DNA of 64,000 nucleotides, from positions 620,001-684,000 of the forward strand of contig NC_026744.1 of the NCBI RefSeq assembly GCF_000210295.1. The letters run 5' to 3'. Both the position numbers and the translations under genes were made by a program. Positions 29,264 through 39,752 of this stretch are shown piece by piece. The stretch comes from Trypanosoma brucei gambiense DAL972. Taxonomy: Eukaryota; Euglenozoa; Kinetoplastea; Trypanosomatida; Trypanosomatidae. The notes below the pieces were generated by a model. It was not told the DNA's origin, searched no databases, and worked only from the letters and a program-made list of their open reading frames with translations. Position 1 is the first letter of the stretch. Every line of letters starts with the position of its first letter.

Positions 29264-31138
29264 ATGCCAACCCTCGCTGTTGTGCGTGATTATCTCTTTG
29301 ATTTTATCGGGAAAAGCTACACGGAGGATCAATTCGAAGACATATGCTTTCAATTTGGTGTGGAGCTCGATGATGTGACAAGTGAGCGCGAGATGTTCCG
29401 CCGTGAGCAAGGCGAAGCCGTTGCAGCCAAGGGAGAGGAACTTTCTGATGCCGTCATCTACAAGATTGATACACCAGCCAATCGCTACGACCTTCTTTGT
29501 GCTGAGGGAATGGGTACTGCGATGAAGGTATTTCTCGGCATGACCCCTGCGCCTCGGTTCCAATTACTCAACCGTGCAAATCCACTCTACAAAGTAACGG
29601 TGGAAAAGTCCGTGCGCAATGTACGGGATTACATTGTTTGTGCCGTGTTACGAAACGTTCGTCTTGACAAGCGCAGCTACCGCAGTTTTATTGATTTTCA
29701 GGACAAACTCCACTTGGGTCTTGCCCGACGCCGTGCGCTCGCTTCTGTTGGGACGCACGACTTGGATAAGATTAATCAGAATGAGTTCCTTTACGCCGCC
29801 CGGCCGAAGGAGAGCATACGGTTCGTTCCACTCAATCAACAGGAACGGGTGCTGGATTGTCGGGGCAATGGCCTCGCAGAGTTTTATAAGGACGACCGAC
29901 ACATCTCTAAGTTTATTCCGCTTATCTCTGAATTCTCCCATTACCCCGTGGTGCTGGACGGCAAGGGTGAAAACATTCTCTCCCTTCCACCCATTATCAA
30001 CTCGGACTACTCGTGCATCAGTGCAAACACCAGGAATATCTTTATCGAGTGCACTGCACCAGATCATCACAAGGCGAGTGTTTTAGTGAACCAACTCGTT
30101 TGCGCCTTCTCAACTTATTGCGAGAAGCCCTTTACCGTGGAGGCGGTGCGTGTTGTGTACGATGAACCCACTCCTGATGGCACGAAGGAGGAAGTGACTC
30201 CCAACTTGGATCCCCGACTAGTCTCCGTAGAGCAGTCGAAGGTTGAGAGACTCATTGGCATTAAACTTAACTCAGCCAATCATATGGGTGAACTTCTGGA
30301 GCGTATGCTGCACCATGTAGCAAAGGTGGAGGACAGCACCGTAACAGTAGAAGTCCCTCCAACGCGACCTGATGTATTGGGACCAACGGACCTTATGGAA
30401 GATGTTGCGGTGGCCTACGGTTACGATAATATTACCCACAAAGAGTGCTTGACATTTGGTGACGTGGCGCAGCAACCACTGAGTAAACTCTCGCATCTTA
30501 TTCGTATCGAGATGGCTAACGCCGGTTATATGGAGCTCTTGACCTTTTCGCTTTGCTCCCGCGAGGAGGGATTTGCTCGTCTAAATCGCGTGGATGATGA
30601 TGTGGCCGTACATATCGCAAACCCCAAAACTATGGAGTTCCAAATATGCCGCCCCTCACTCATGCCGGGCATCCTAAAGACACTTAATGCCAATAAATCG
30701 CACCCACTTCCCCTTCGATTCTTTGAGTGCGCTGATATAGTTCTCTTGGATAATGAAAAGAACTTTCCTCCTGTCATCACCCCAAAACTAGAGTACCCCA
30801 ACTGCGGGGCGCGCAATCAACGGCATCTTGCCGCCCTACATTGCTGTAGTGAGTCTAGCAGTTTTGAAGATATACACGGACTTGTGGAATTTGTCATGGC
30901 TAAACTTGGTGTTGTGCGGAAAGTGGGGGAAGAGGTTGTGGATGGTGATTCATACACGCTGGAGAGGAGCAGTGATGGTGCCTTCTTTCCTGGTCGTTGC
31001 ATGGATGTTTTTCTGCACCGCAGTGGGCAGAAGGTGTGTATTGGAGGCTTTGGTGTTGTTCACCCGAACACGCTGAAGGCGTATGACATCCCCTTTCCAT
31101 GCTCATACATGGAGCTGAATGTTCAGTTTGCCCAGTAG
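29264..31138 (+). CDS. Phenylalanyl-tRNA synthetase beta subunit, cytosolic type
   Basis: The protein has 624 residues, the size of archaeal/eukaryotic cytosolic PheRS beta. With the alpha subunit it forms the alpha2beta2 enzyme that charges tRNA-Phe; the beta subunit carries editing and tRNA-binding domains. Visible family motifs are GKSYTEDQFEDICFQFGVEL at the N-terminus, KIDTPANRYDLLCAEG, RRRALASVGTHDLDKI, the B5-domain signature PPTRPDVLGPTDLMEDVAVAYGYDNI, and the C-terminal catalytic-like FSLCSREEGFARLN, RPSLMPGILKTL and PLRFFECADIV stretches. The end VCIGGFGVVHPNTLKAY is typical. I chose the ATG at 29264, which directly precedes the conserved start MPTLAVVRDYLF; the open frame reaches back to a TTG at 29228. 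The alpha subunit gene is not in the window. Confidence 0.95.
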   Translation: MPTLAVVRDYLFDFIGKSYTEDQFEDICFQFGVELDDVTSEREMFRREQGEAVAAKGEELSDAVIYKIDTPANRYDLLCAEGMGTAMKVFLGMTPAPRFQLLNRANPLYKVTVEKSVRNVRDYIVCAVLRNVRLDKRSYRSFIDFQDKLHLGLARRRALASVGTHDLDKINQNEFLYAARPKESIRFVPLNQQERVLDCRGNGLAEFYKDDRHISKFIPLISEFSHYPVVLDGKGENILSLPPIINSDYSCISANTRNIFIECTAPDHHKASVLVNQLVCAFSTYCEKPFTVEAVRVVYDEPTPDGTKEEVTPNLDPRLVSVEQSKVERLIGIKLNSANHMGELLERMLHHVAKVEDSTVTVEVPPTRPDVLGPTDLMEDVAVAYGYDNITHKECLTFGDVAQQPLSKLSHLIRIEMANAGYMELLTFSLCSREEGFARLNRVDDDVAVHIANPKTMEFQICRPSLMPGILKTLNANKSHPLPLRFFECADIVLLDNEKNFPPVITPKLEYPNCGARNQRHLAALHCCSESSSFEDIHGLVEFVMAKLGVVRKVGEEVVDGDSYTLERSSDGAFFPGRCMDVFLHRSGQKVCIGGFGVVHPNTLKAYDIPFPCSYMELNVQFAQ

Positions 31139-32992
31139 ACGCGTGCGTGCGTAATTCACTCGCGTTATGTTCGCTTCGGTTCCGACGAAATTTCTGTCAG
31201 TTTGTTTGGTTGATGGTGAGGTGAGAGGTGGGATGAGTGTACCGAATGGAAGGTAAATAAAGTAAATGAATGGAGCAGGCCATGGAAAACTTTCTGAGCG
31301 GCATTGCATGCTTGTTGCTCATTTTCTCCCACTCACCAGTTGCACCACTGTTATTTCTCATTATCACTCGCGATTTTGTATGATTCTTATTAACATTTTT
31401 CTGCGCAAGCGCAGACCTTTTACATACTGTGAATGAGTCAGTAGGGATTTGCACTGCGAACTCGCATGGCGCGGAGATGAGAAATGGATCACATCTTAAA
31501 TATATAATGGCGAAGGATTATTTGGATGAATTTCGTTCTTCAGGCGGAGTGGGGGAAGCTTATTTGTCGTTGAAGTAAGGAAGCGGTGACGGTGAGTGAA
31601 CCTCAGGACAATACCAGAAACATTCATTATTGTCTTTTCATGCATTTGCATCCCTTCAAATTCTCGTCCTCCCTGTCGTTATTTGAGATCCTTTATTCGA
31701 CACACTGCGTGCCAATGGTGGCTGTAGATGCATCCATCTCGTAGTGAGGAGAACGCGATATTTAAAAAACTCTTTCGACGTAGCTGCAAATGCAGCGAGT
31801 AGTCAGGTGAGTGAAACATGTGCGTGAAAGACAGCGAGAGGCCCCAGGAGGTTAAACAAGACCAAAAAAGAAAGGAATAGAGAAGGAAGTTTAAAGGAAA
31901 ATAAAACAATGTGGATAACGGAATTTAAGGCTGATTATAGTGGTGTCTGCACATGAGGATTAAGGGCGGAGGCAAAGTGTGGGACTTATGTTTTTTCAAT
32001 GTTCCACTCACCTCTTTCACTTACCTATCCATTTCTCTTTTTTCATTTTTATTTCTTAAGCAGAGGATATAAATGTGAGGCCCACTACCAAATCACTTCC
32101 AACTACGTAAACCGTATACGACGCAGAAGTTCACAGTTTGTGGTTGGCGCTTTGATCTGAAAGAAGGCGATTTATTATTGCCGTGGGGTGTGAGGGAATC
32201 GAGAGAAAAGGAAAAGAAAAAGCAGGAAAAGGAGGAGGAGAAATAGAAAGAGAAGGAGGGAGGGATTGAGTCTCTCCTTTAAGTGTGTAAGAGACTCTTC
32301 CCTCCCTTTTTTGATAACTATCATCGTATTATTCTCTGCTGTCTTTTGCTTTCATATTTAACGGTAAATGAATATTCCCCATTCTCTCCTCCGTCTTTGG
32401 ATTCATTGTTTACTTTTCAAAAAAAAATTTCCCCCGTGACCGCGTGGTGCACGCCCGTACGCAACCCATTACTGTTGTTGGTGCTGTAATTTACATACCT
32501 ACATGTGGATAACCAACACACGTATACTCATATATATATATACATACCAGCGGTAACGGCAACAACGTGTGAAATCGTTACATTGTTAACGGCGTGTGCG
32601 TAGCGGCAGACGCAGTGCAGGAAGAGAGAAGAAAAAAAGGGGGAAAGGAAAAGGAAAGAAAAAGAAAAGAAAAGAAAAAGCAGCCTCCATTTCGAATCGG
32701 TGGAGCAACCGAAGTGTGAGTGCTGAAACGCTTTGCTACGGGCAAAGTGGAAGAAGAGAAGGAAGACAGATATAAATTAAAAGAAAAAAAGGGAAGACAC
32801 GTGCGTACATTTGTATTGTGAGGAGGGGAGGTACAAAAGAATAAGAAATATAATAATCGAAAGGAAATAAAGTGAGGATCTAAAGACAAAGATCTACTCA
32901 AGAAATCTTCTCTAAAAGAAAAAAGAAGAATAGAGAAAAAAGGAAAAGAATCCAAGGCATCAATTAATAATAAGGTGAGTTTAAAGGGTTAA
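31139..32992 (+). other. 1.85-kb intergenic region upstream of Mex67, with purine tracts
   Basis: No defensible gene. The right half is unusual. Purine-rich blocks on the coding strand (about 32195-32270, 32620-32690 and 32745-32960) surround a pyrimidine-rich, AG-free stretch (32294-32548). A short TA run lies at about 32530-32542. Confidence 0.55.
32294..32550 (+). promoter_or_regulatory. AG-exclusion zone and probable distant trans-splice acceptor of Mex67
   Basis: After AG at 32292-32293 there is no AG for 255 nt, until 32549-32550 (accag). The early part is strongly pyrimidine rich (about 32295-32410). The first AG after the zone would leave a 5' UTR of about 440 nt made largely of purines. 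The arrangement suggests a distal branch point and tract with a remote 3' splice site; actual use is inferred. Confidence 0.45.
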
Positions 32993-34720
32993 ATGCCCAA
33001 CCCATACAGGAAAAACAAGGATACATCGCGTATACCGTGTGTCTACTTTAAAAGAGGGTCATGCGCGAACAAGCACTGCCCATTTCTTCATGTGCGTGGC
33101 GGTGAAAAAGTCGGACACGAACCTGGGAAAGCACCAGGGGATGTGGGGACAAACCTTCTTTGTACGATGTTGAAGTTGGTGTTTGAGAAACAGCAGCAGC
33201 GGGTGTATAACGCGGAAACAGGGGTCTTGAACCTGACGCAGTTTAAGGAAATTCCTGACCTCACGGATGTGGCGGGATCCATCAACTTTAACACACAGGC
33301 TTTCTGCCAGGCATTGTGTTCGACAATAAAGTCGCTTATTGTGCCTCCTCCATCAGCAATTCAACTGAAAGGCAATGGCATATTGTCGGTGTCACATCTA
33401 GCGATGCAGTTGGAAAAGGCAGACCTTCATCTGACGCTTCGTGCCATTTCATTAGAAGCCAACCTAATCAAGTCGGTTGAGTCATTGCAAGAGTTGAAGA
33501 AATTCACCAACTTGCGGGAGATTGTACTGAGAGACAATCCTATCGCAAATCGGAGCGACTATCGGACAACTATTAAGAAATTGATGCCGTCGTTAATTGG
33601 TTTAGATGGAGAGTCCATATGTGTGCCCCCTTTAAGTCTACCGTGGCCTCAGTTCTCTCCGACGGGATACAGTGAGGCGCAGAAGCATGTGCTGCAGTTC
33701 ATACAATGCGGGTTGTTAAACCCACTGGAAGGCGACGGTGCTTCCGGAGTTGCACACGGTGTAGACGCTGTTTCGGACTTGTACGCGGCAAATGCGGTTT
33801 TGACCCTCTCCCTCTCTTCGCCAGAAGTTGCTGTAAGCACGCCCATGCGCACAATGAACGGTGCGGCGGGTGTGCCGCAACAGCGGAACGTAATCAGGGA
33901 TATTGTGAGTCTTCGGTTAAAACAAACTGAAAGTAATCACAACCTTCTGCACGGTGTAAAGTCGACTGTTGTTGCGCTTGGTCGGACGAAGGTGTGTTCT
34001 CAGATGGAGCACTGGTTGTACCCAAAGACCTTTAGGGTTCATCATTACCTCCATAGCAGTGCTAGCACCGTCTTTCTTGACAATTCGTACCTCACAGGCC
34101 CGTCGCCCACAGCGATGAAAGTACCCGTGACAATAGTGACACTCCATGGCACCATGACGTGGAACAACACCGGTGTACCGGGTGATGCGACAACTATTGG
34201 CCCAATGACCATTCGGCGCAACTTCACTCGTGTGTTAAGTGTTACACAAGGGGATGCGGGACGCTGGCTAATCACTAATGACATGGTGTCGTTGTATTTG
34301 ACGCCGAGTGGGTCATCTGCATCGTCGAAAAGTGGCAACGGAGTGCCTGAAACGACTCAACTGAGCGAGTGCCGCATTCTGATCGACCCACGCAGCGACC
34401 GTAGCCGTGCGGAGGTACTCAGCCGAAAGAAGGACGTACCGGTAGAGGTGATTATGGCATTGTGTCAACACGTTGGTAACGATGCGGAGTTATTTACCGT
34501 GTTGGATGATATCCGCGGCGTGCCACTCAGTGCCTTTGAACACTGTGCCAACCTAGCAGGGGAGAATATCATGGAAAGCATTCAGATGTGTCGTTTAGTG
34601 AATCTTTTCGGGATGGCACCACAAAACGCATTGGAGATGCTTAGGCACAATAACGGTAACTGGAGTGATACTGTTGCTGCGGTTGCTGCTACCGCGCCTG
34701 TGGCGGCAGTCCCGCAGTGA
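32993..34720 (+). CDS. MEX67: Mex67 mRNA export factor with N-terminal CCCH zinc finger
   Basis: The protein has 575 residues. A CCCH finger (C16-X7-C24-X4-C29-X3-H33) opens the protein, where animal and fungal NXF1/Mex67 carry an RRM; this replacement is a known trait of trypanosome Mex67. A leucine-rich-repeat region follows at about 58-210 (YNAETGVLNLTQFKEIPDL, LREIVLRDNPIANRSDY). An NTF2-like domain spans about 225-470 (VHHYLHSSASTVFLDN, VTIVTLHGTMTW), the part expected to bind Mtr2/Nxt1. The C-terminal 75 or so residues resemble a UBA/TAP-C module (MCRLVNLFGMAPQNALEML, NNGNWSDTVAAV) that contacts FG nucleoporins. It acts at the nuclear pore in mRNA, and probably ribosome or tRNA, export. 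It is paralogous to the gene at 22193-23779. The ATG at 32993 precedes the finger directly. Confidence 0.93.
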   Translation: MPNPYRKNKDTSRIPCVYFKRGSCANKHCPFLHVRGGEKVGHEPGKAPGDVGTNLLCTMLKLVFEKQQQRVYNAETGVLNLTQFKEIPDLTDVAGSINFNTQAFCQALCSTIKSLIVPPPSAIQLKGNGILSVSHLAMQLEKADLHLTLRAISLEANLIKSVESLQELKKFTNLREIVLRDNPIANRSDYRTTIKKLMPSLIGLDGESICVPPLSLPWPQFSPTGYSEAQKHVLQFIQCGLLNPLEGDGASGVAHGVDAVSDLYAANAVLTLSLSSPEVAVSTPMRTMNGAAGVPQQRNVIRDIVSLRLKQTESNHNLLHGVKSTVVALGRTKVCSQMEHWLYPKTFRVHHYLHSSASTVFLDNSYLTGPSPTAMKVPVTIVTLHGTMTWNNTGVPGDATTIGPMTIRRNFTRVLSVTQGDAGRWLITNDMVSLYLTPSGSSASSKSGNGVPETTQLSECRILIDPRSDRSRAEVLSRKKDVPVEVIMALCQHVGNDAELFTVLDDIRGVPLSAFEHCANLAGENIMESIQMCRLVNLFGMAPQNALEMLRHNNGNWSDTVAAVAATAPVAAVPQ

Positions 34721-36627
34721 TTTTTGATTCTCTGTGGTATCTGGAAGTTTACCGTTTCCGGAGCTTGTATTCAATTATTTATAATGGCGTTACAGCCACA
34801 ACCATTTCTCTCTTCTCCATTTGTAGGTTTTACCTGGTGTGATTACCGCTGCTTGATCAGCAACCAAAAAAAAGAAAAAGAAAAAGAGCTGCGTTGATGT
34901 GTTCGCAACAACATCTTTAACAAGCCGTTTTTCCTCTTTGTTCAGCGCATAAACAAAGGAATTCGGAGAAGGGAAGGAGGGATATAAAGTTGTAACGTAG
35001 GATCGTGTAAGCAATGAAGTGCAGGAGGATGCGGTGGTGCGAGTGGAAGAGCGCTATGCATCATATTATAATAACATATGTGAGTTGGAGAGAAATGAAG
35101 GAATGGGAGTGTTGATACTGGGTGGTAGTGGTGATGCAAGAGAGGGGAAAAAAAAGGGATATGAGAAAACGGGTTGTGGCGCTAAATGTTCCTTTAAGTT
35201 GCGGTTGACCACTAAGCCAGACACCGTAGAGTGTTGCCATCTGTGCACTAATAATGTGGCTGTATGGTGAAGTCCGTTGAACCGTGTGACGGTTTTCTTT
35301 CTTTTTGGCGTGGGTGGTGTTGTTATGCTTTTTTTTAAAAATTTCCTCCTCCCGTCTTTGAGGTGTGATATGGTGTGCCCAAGTCCAATGTGTTTGAGGG
35401 GCGGAAGGTACGTAAAGTAAATGTGCCTAACTGCACACGGAGAAGCGAAACGAAACCAAAATAAAAATACGATAGGAGGAACGAAAAATAAAGGGGGAAA
35501 GAAGAAGAAGAGAAAAAAACATCAGATGATGACGTGGCCGCATTCCTTCCCTTTGTTTCCTACTATATACACAACGAGGGCTTCAATTACTGCGCGGTAG
35601 TTGGGATTACATTGGATTCTGCATCCCTCCATCTTAGCATGTTGGTGGATGCACGGTTGTGTTTACACCAAAGCTACTTTTGTCTCTGGCACTGCTTCCT
35701 CCACTTCCTGAATTTTCTCATTTTGAGTTCCTGTTTACATTTGCACTAACCTCCGTTTCCACACGAACGCAAGCAGTGACACTAGACAGATTGTGGTTTG
35801 CAGTCAATTAGTGCTTTTCTGACACGTACATTCTGTTGTGAATTTATGAAATTTTTACAAGCGCTTCAGGGCGGTTGAGGTAACGACAGCGGGGTTTACA
35901 GCGGTGCGCCGCCAGAGGGAGGGGAAAGGGGGGAAAAAAAGGAAGAAAGGAAGAAAGGAAGGAAATGGGAAAGAGAAAAAGAAAAAGAAAGAAAATCAGC
36001 CAACAAAGGAACTGGCGACAGCGGCTTGTGTTCTAGTGACTTTTTTGACGTTTGTCGTTGTGAAGACACTTTATACGAAAAAAAAAAAACTGTGTCGTTA
36101 TACGTAATCGAAAGGTACATCTACTTAGTTTCATAATGCCCACCACAATATGTGGTATTATATCGTACTGTGTTGTGCCATAACCTCATTACTCTTTCTC
36201 TATCCATTCGTATCGGCGAGGCCTCAAACCGTAAGAACCTCCGCCGAAAGGTAGTCCACTTAGGGTTTATACAAAAAAAAATCTGTTGATAATAAGGACA
36301 TCGCAGAATCAATAAACAGTTTTGTAAAGGACAAATTCAAGGATAAACTCAGGGGGTTCCCTGTGACTTCTTGTTTTCTCCCACAAGGTTTCAAGGAGGG
36401 TTGTATTTACCCTTTGTCGCGCCGAACTTGAGGGTCTCAGGTGCTCCGTGAAGACGCAGGTAGATACCCACAGGCATATATAAATATATACATATTACAT
36501 ATACGCATTTGTCTACACATCTGTACTTGTATACGTGGCTGTATATCCGCTCGGGGAGATAACTAATTAGAGAAGAAAAAATATAAGTGAGGTACGATAC
36601 CACATATAAAGAAAAAAGTTTCCCGCC
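34721..36627 (+). other. 1.9-kb intergenic region
   Basis: No defensible gene. A purine-rich block lies at about 35910-36000 (GGGAAAAAAAGGAAGAAAGG type). The most likely acceptor for the next gene is AG at 36386-36387 after a T/C tract (about 36366-36382), giving a 5' UTR of about 240 nt. Confidence 0.5.
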
Positions 36628-39369
36628 ATGTCTCTTAGCGCCTTACGGTCCAAACGCACCGTAAATGATATTTGGCCTGTCCGTTACAAACGTTTTTTTG
36701 TATTGACGGACCCTCAGAATATCATAGGAGAAACCACCGACGGACTGGCAACACTCACAACCATTTCTTATCTACTGGAAAGGGAAGCTGCTGTTGTGGT
36801 TGCCTCATCTTTTGGCGACTTGAAGGGCATTCCTCTCAGTTTTTCAAGGGGACAGCGTGAGGAGGCGATTGAAATATTTCGAACTGAGGGTGGCATGGGA
36901 TACACCAACTACTTCAACTCGCTTCCCATAAACCTCAAGGCAGAGGTTCTCAAGGTCGCAAACGGATGCGAAACACCCGTGGATTCCGTAACCCTATCTC
37001 CTGTGGAAGTAAATGGTGCATTTGCAGCGCTTTCCATACGTCAAAAGGCTGCTGCTCTTCACAATGTGTTTCCACGAGTGGAATTTTCTCAGTGCTCGAC
37101 TTATGCCTTCGTGCGTGAACTCACCAATCGTTTCCCCACTGTCCCTGTGAAATTCTCTCCCGATCCGCTGAATGCCCCGATCAGTCAGCTGAAGCCGGGG
37201 GAAATACTGGTGCTTGAAAATTTAAAGTTTTACCAAAATGAAATTTCACCGAACCATGAAGAGCGTGTGGCGATGGCTGAGGTTTTGGCGTCCTACTGTG
37301 ATTACTGTGTTAATGAATCCTTCGCAACAGTGTGTGCCGTCCACGCCAGTAACACCGAGTTACCCAAGATCCTCTACCATGGTGCTGCTGGTTTTTCCAT
37401 GGAAAAGGAACTCGCCTTCTTCCTCAGCTTCCTCGCCCACCCTCCTCGTCCCATTGTTGTTGTTGTGGCCGGAAGGCAGTCCTCAAAAAAACTCCGTATG
37501 ATTCGCAGTTTGGTTGGAAAAGTTGATAAGATTCTTGTGGCGGGTGCGTTGATCATGCCTTTCCTAGCAGCTAAGGGCCTTACAACTGACAAGTCTTTCA
37601 ACAACTCCGAACGGGTGGAACGAAGGCGGCTGAATGAAGCCGCCGAAGTGGAGGAGCTGTCGGTACCTTGTGTTGGGTTTGCTCAAGAAATTATCACATT
37701 GTGTGAGAAAAACGGCGTTGAGTTGGTTTTCCCCGTGGACCACGTCGTGACAAGGAGGATCACAAAAGCTACGGAGGACTCTGCAGCTATTGTTGAGTCA
37801 ATTGCGGTCCCTTCAGATGTCTATGCTGTGGATTGCAGCGCGAACACGATCGCACTTTTTACGAAGTGTATTCGCCCTTGTCAGTGTGTCTTCTGGACTG
37901 GAACCTTTGGCTGCACGAGAATGGGCTATTCCGAGGGAACATATGCCTTCGCTAGGGCTCTGGCGCAACAAGGGAAGCTTTCTATTGTCAGCGGCAACAG
38001 TACGGCTTGTGTGGTACGGCAACTAGGGCTAACTTCCCAGTTCTCGCACATCTCAAGTGGCGGCAGCACGTGCCTGGATGCGTTACAGGGGCACCACCTT
38101 CCTGGTGTAGAGATGCTTTCTGATATTCCTGTGGCAGTGGACGTCAGAAGTTGCATACTAGCAGACGATCTTCTCCGAAGCTTACCCCTCTTCTCGAACT
38201 GCTCTTCACACCAACTTAAGGCGGTAGCGCAGAAGTTTGTGCGGCGAGTCCATGCCTGTGGTGATTACCTGACGTATTATGGGGACAAGCACGCATGCAT
38301 GTGGGTTGTTGCGAGCGGTGGGCTGGTGGCCCGGAGTGGTGACACCACACTAACTCTCCCTTCGCGTTATATCGGACGGGGACAGACGGTTGGTATGTAC
38401 GGTTTCATCACTCAAAGCTTTGCAACAGATACAATTCAAGCGGCCGAAGACGAAACGGTCACATACCAGCTGACATTCTCCTCCCTCCAAGATCTCTTCA
38501 ACGAGCAATCGGACCTTGCAGCGCAGCTCCTCCAAAACGTGTCAGAAACATTGCGGGTCATGGCAATTGAGGAGTATCGTGAACAGAGCTCTATTATGAA
38601 CGTGCTGAGGCGTGCGGCTTTGTGCTCTCGGTTTCCCACATTCCTTGCTATACCAAAGGATTGGGGTTTCATGGAAGACGTCATTCAGGATATCATTTCG
38701 GGCACCGTGCTGAGTGGAATAACTCAAATATGCACGGGGCAAACGGCACTTTCCTCGCCTCGGACGTTTTCATTGGGTCTGGGTTCATCTACTTCCAGAG
38801 GTCACATGGTCCACTGCCTTTGCCGAGTAGTATTACGCGATTTGCTGTACCACAAGCTTATCGAGTACGGCATAATGCCTGCCACCTGCATTTCCTCCAT
38901 TATTCTTTCCCCGTTTCGACTGAGGGCAATGGGTATGATGTGGAGCGATGTTACGTACAAAGCCATGTTGGATGAAGCGCTGCTGTTGGCTGTTGAAATG
39001 TGCTCCCCTATTGCTGCGCACGGTACATTTCTTGTGGTGCAGCGCCGAATCGAAGTATTACTGAGGCGGAAATGCGCCACCATCGTCAAGTTCTTCCTCA
39101 CTGCACTGGTTGACGTCGGGTTTGGGTTCGTGTTGTTTCCGCTGACGTTTCACCGCCGTACAAGCGAAGCCATATCGCTTCCTGACCTTTTCCGTTCCAG
39201 TGTTTTTAAGCGTCACCAATGGAAAGTAGTGCTGCTTCTGGTATTACGGTGTGTGGTGCATGTGCTTTTGAATGGCGTCCGCAGAGTTCATAGGTTTTGG
39301 GTGATTAAGAGAAAATCCGGAAGTGGCTGCGACCTGACACCACAGCGGTTTCCCCGAGTAACAAAATAG
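36628..39369 (+). CDS. Phosphoglycerate-kinase-like protein fused to a cNMP-binding-like region and hydrophobic C-terminus
   Basis: The protein has 913 residues. Residues about 20-505 follow the PGK fold in order: SSFGDLKG (for SHLGRPKG), LENLKFYQNE (for LENLRFHPEE), YCVNESFATVCAVHAS (for YVNDAFGTAHRAHSS), AAGFSMEKEL, VAGRQSSKKL (for LGGAKVSDKI), FWTGTFGC and EGTYAFARAL, SGNSTACVV (for GGGDTAT), and SHISSGGSTCLDAL with LPGVEML. Key catalytic and phosphate-binding residues are changed: DFN is absent, R of GRPKG is D, the LENLR arginine is K, and the catalytic lysine region GAKV is GRQS. Residues about 515-640 resemble a cyclic-nucleotide-binding domain (LPLFSNCSSHQLKAVAQKF) without the arginine of a canonical phosphate cassette. 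The C-terminal 250 residues include two hydrophobic segments (near 810-830 and 870-890). No glycosomal PTS1 is present. It is probably a pseudoenzyme; its role is unknown. Confidence 0.75.
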   Translation: MSLSALRSKRTVNDIWPVRYKRFFVLTDPQNIIGETTDGLATLTTISYLLEREAAVVVASSFGDLKGIPLSFSRGQREEAIEIFRTEGGMGYTNYFNSLPINLKAEVLKVANGCETPVDSVTLSPVEVNGAFAALSIRQKAAALHNVFPRVEFSQCSTYAFVRELTNRFPTVPVKFSPDPLNAPISQLKPGEILVLENLKFYQNEISPNHEERVAMAEVLASYCDYCVNESFATVCAVHASNTELPKILYHGAAGFSMEKELAFFLSFLAHPPRPIVVVVAGRQSSKKLRMIRSLVGKVDKILVAGALIMPFLAAKGLTTDKSFNNSERVERRRLNEAAEVEELSVPCVGFAQEIITLCEKNGVELVFPVDHVVTRRITKATEDSAAIVESIAVPSDVYAVDCSANTIALFTKCIRPCQCVFWTGTFGCTRMGYSEGTYAFARALAQQGKLSIVSGNSTACVVRQLGLTSQFSHISSGGSTCLDALQGHHLPGVEMLSDIPVAVDVRSCILADDLLRSLPLFSNCSSHQLKAVAQKFVRRVHACGDYLTYYGDKHACMWVVASGGLVARSGDTTLTLPSRYIGRGQTVGMYGFITQSFATDTIQAAEDETVTYQLTFSSLQDLFNEQSDLAAQLLQNVSETLRVMAIEEYREQSSIMNVLRRAALCSRFPTFLAIPKDWGFMEDVIQDIISGTVLSGITQICTGQTALSSPRTFSLGLGSSTSRGHMVHCLCRVVLRDLLYHKLIEYGIMPATCISSIILSPFRLRAMGMMWSDVTYKAMLDEALLLAVEMCSPIAAHGTFLVVQRRIEVLLRRKCATIVKFFLTALVDVGFGFVLFPLTFHRRTSEAISLPDLFRSSVFKRHQWKVVLLLVLRCVVHVLLNGVRRVHRFWVIKRKSGSGCDLTPQRFPRVTK

Positions 39370-39752
39370 AGGGTATTAACGCATATTTCAGGAAAAAACA
39401 CATGCCCAAACCCAGAAAGAGGGGAACTGGGCTCCACAATCTGAATAAAAGGCGATGTCACAGTTTCTCTCCACTTCATTCACACGAAAGCGTGGTTAGC
39501 GATGCGTGGACAATTTGATCTTTTTTCACCACTTACGTGTGCATGTCCACACTTGAGGTTGTCCATGGAAATTTATGTGTAATTACTGTAGTTTATGGTA
39601 CGCAGTAATTTCGCGGCGAAGGCTGCCTGAAAGCCTTCTCCGTTGCCTGTTTCAGTGCAGTTGTTAGCCGAAACAGCAGATATGCCGAAGCCGTTCCTGC
39701 GAAATGTTTCACCGGATCACGTAAGACGTGGAACTCAAAACGAAGGAATCGC
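39370..39752 (+). other. Intergenic region up to the TTLL12 breakpoint
   Basis: This stretch presumably holds the 3' UTR of the PGK-like gene. The TTLL12 frame is open leftward to 39609 (TAA at 39606-39608), but its translation there does not resemble the TTLL12 sequence that should precede it. I see no recognisable element. Confidence 0.45.

Noticed and set aside
39594..39752. In-frame 5' extension of the TTLL12 fragment
   Set aside because: The frame is open but the translated sequence does not match the TTLL12 residues that should precede the breakpoint, so it is unrelated sequence.
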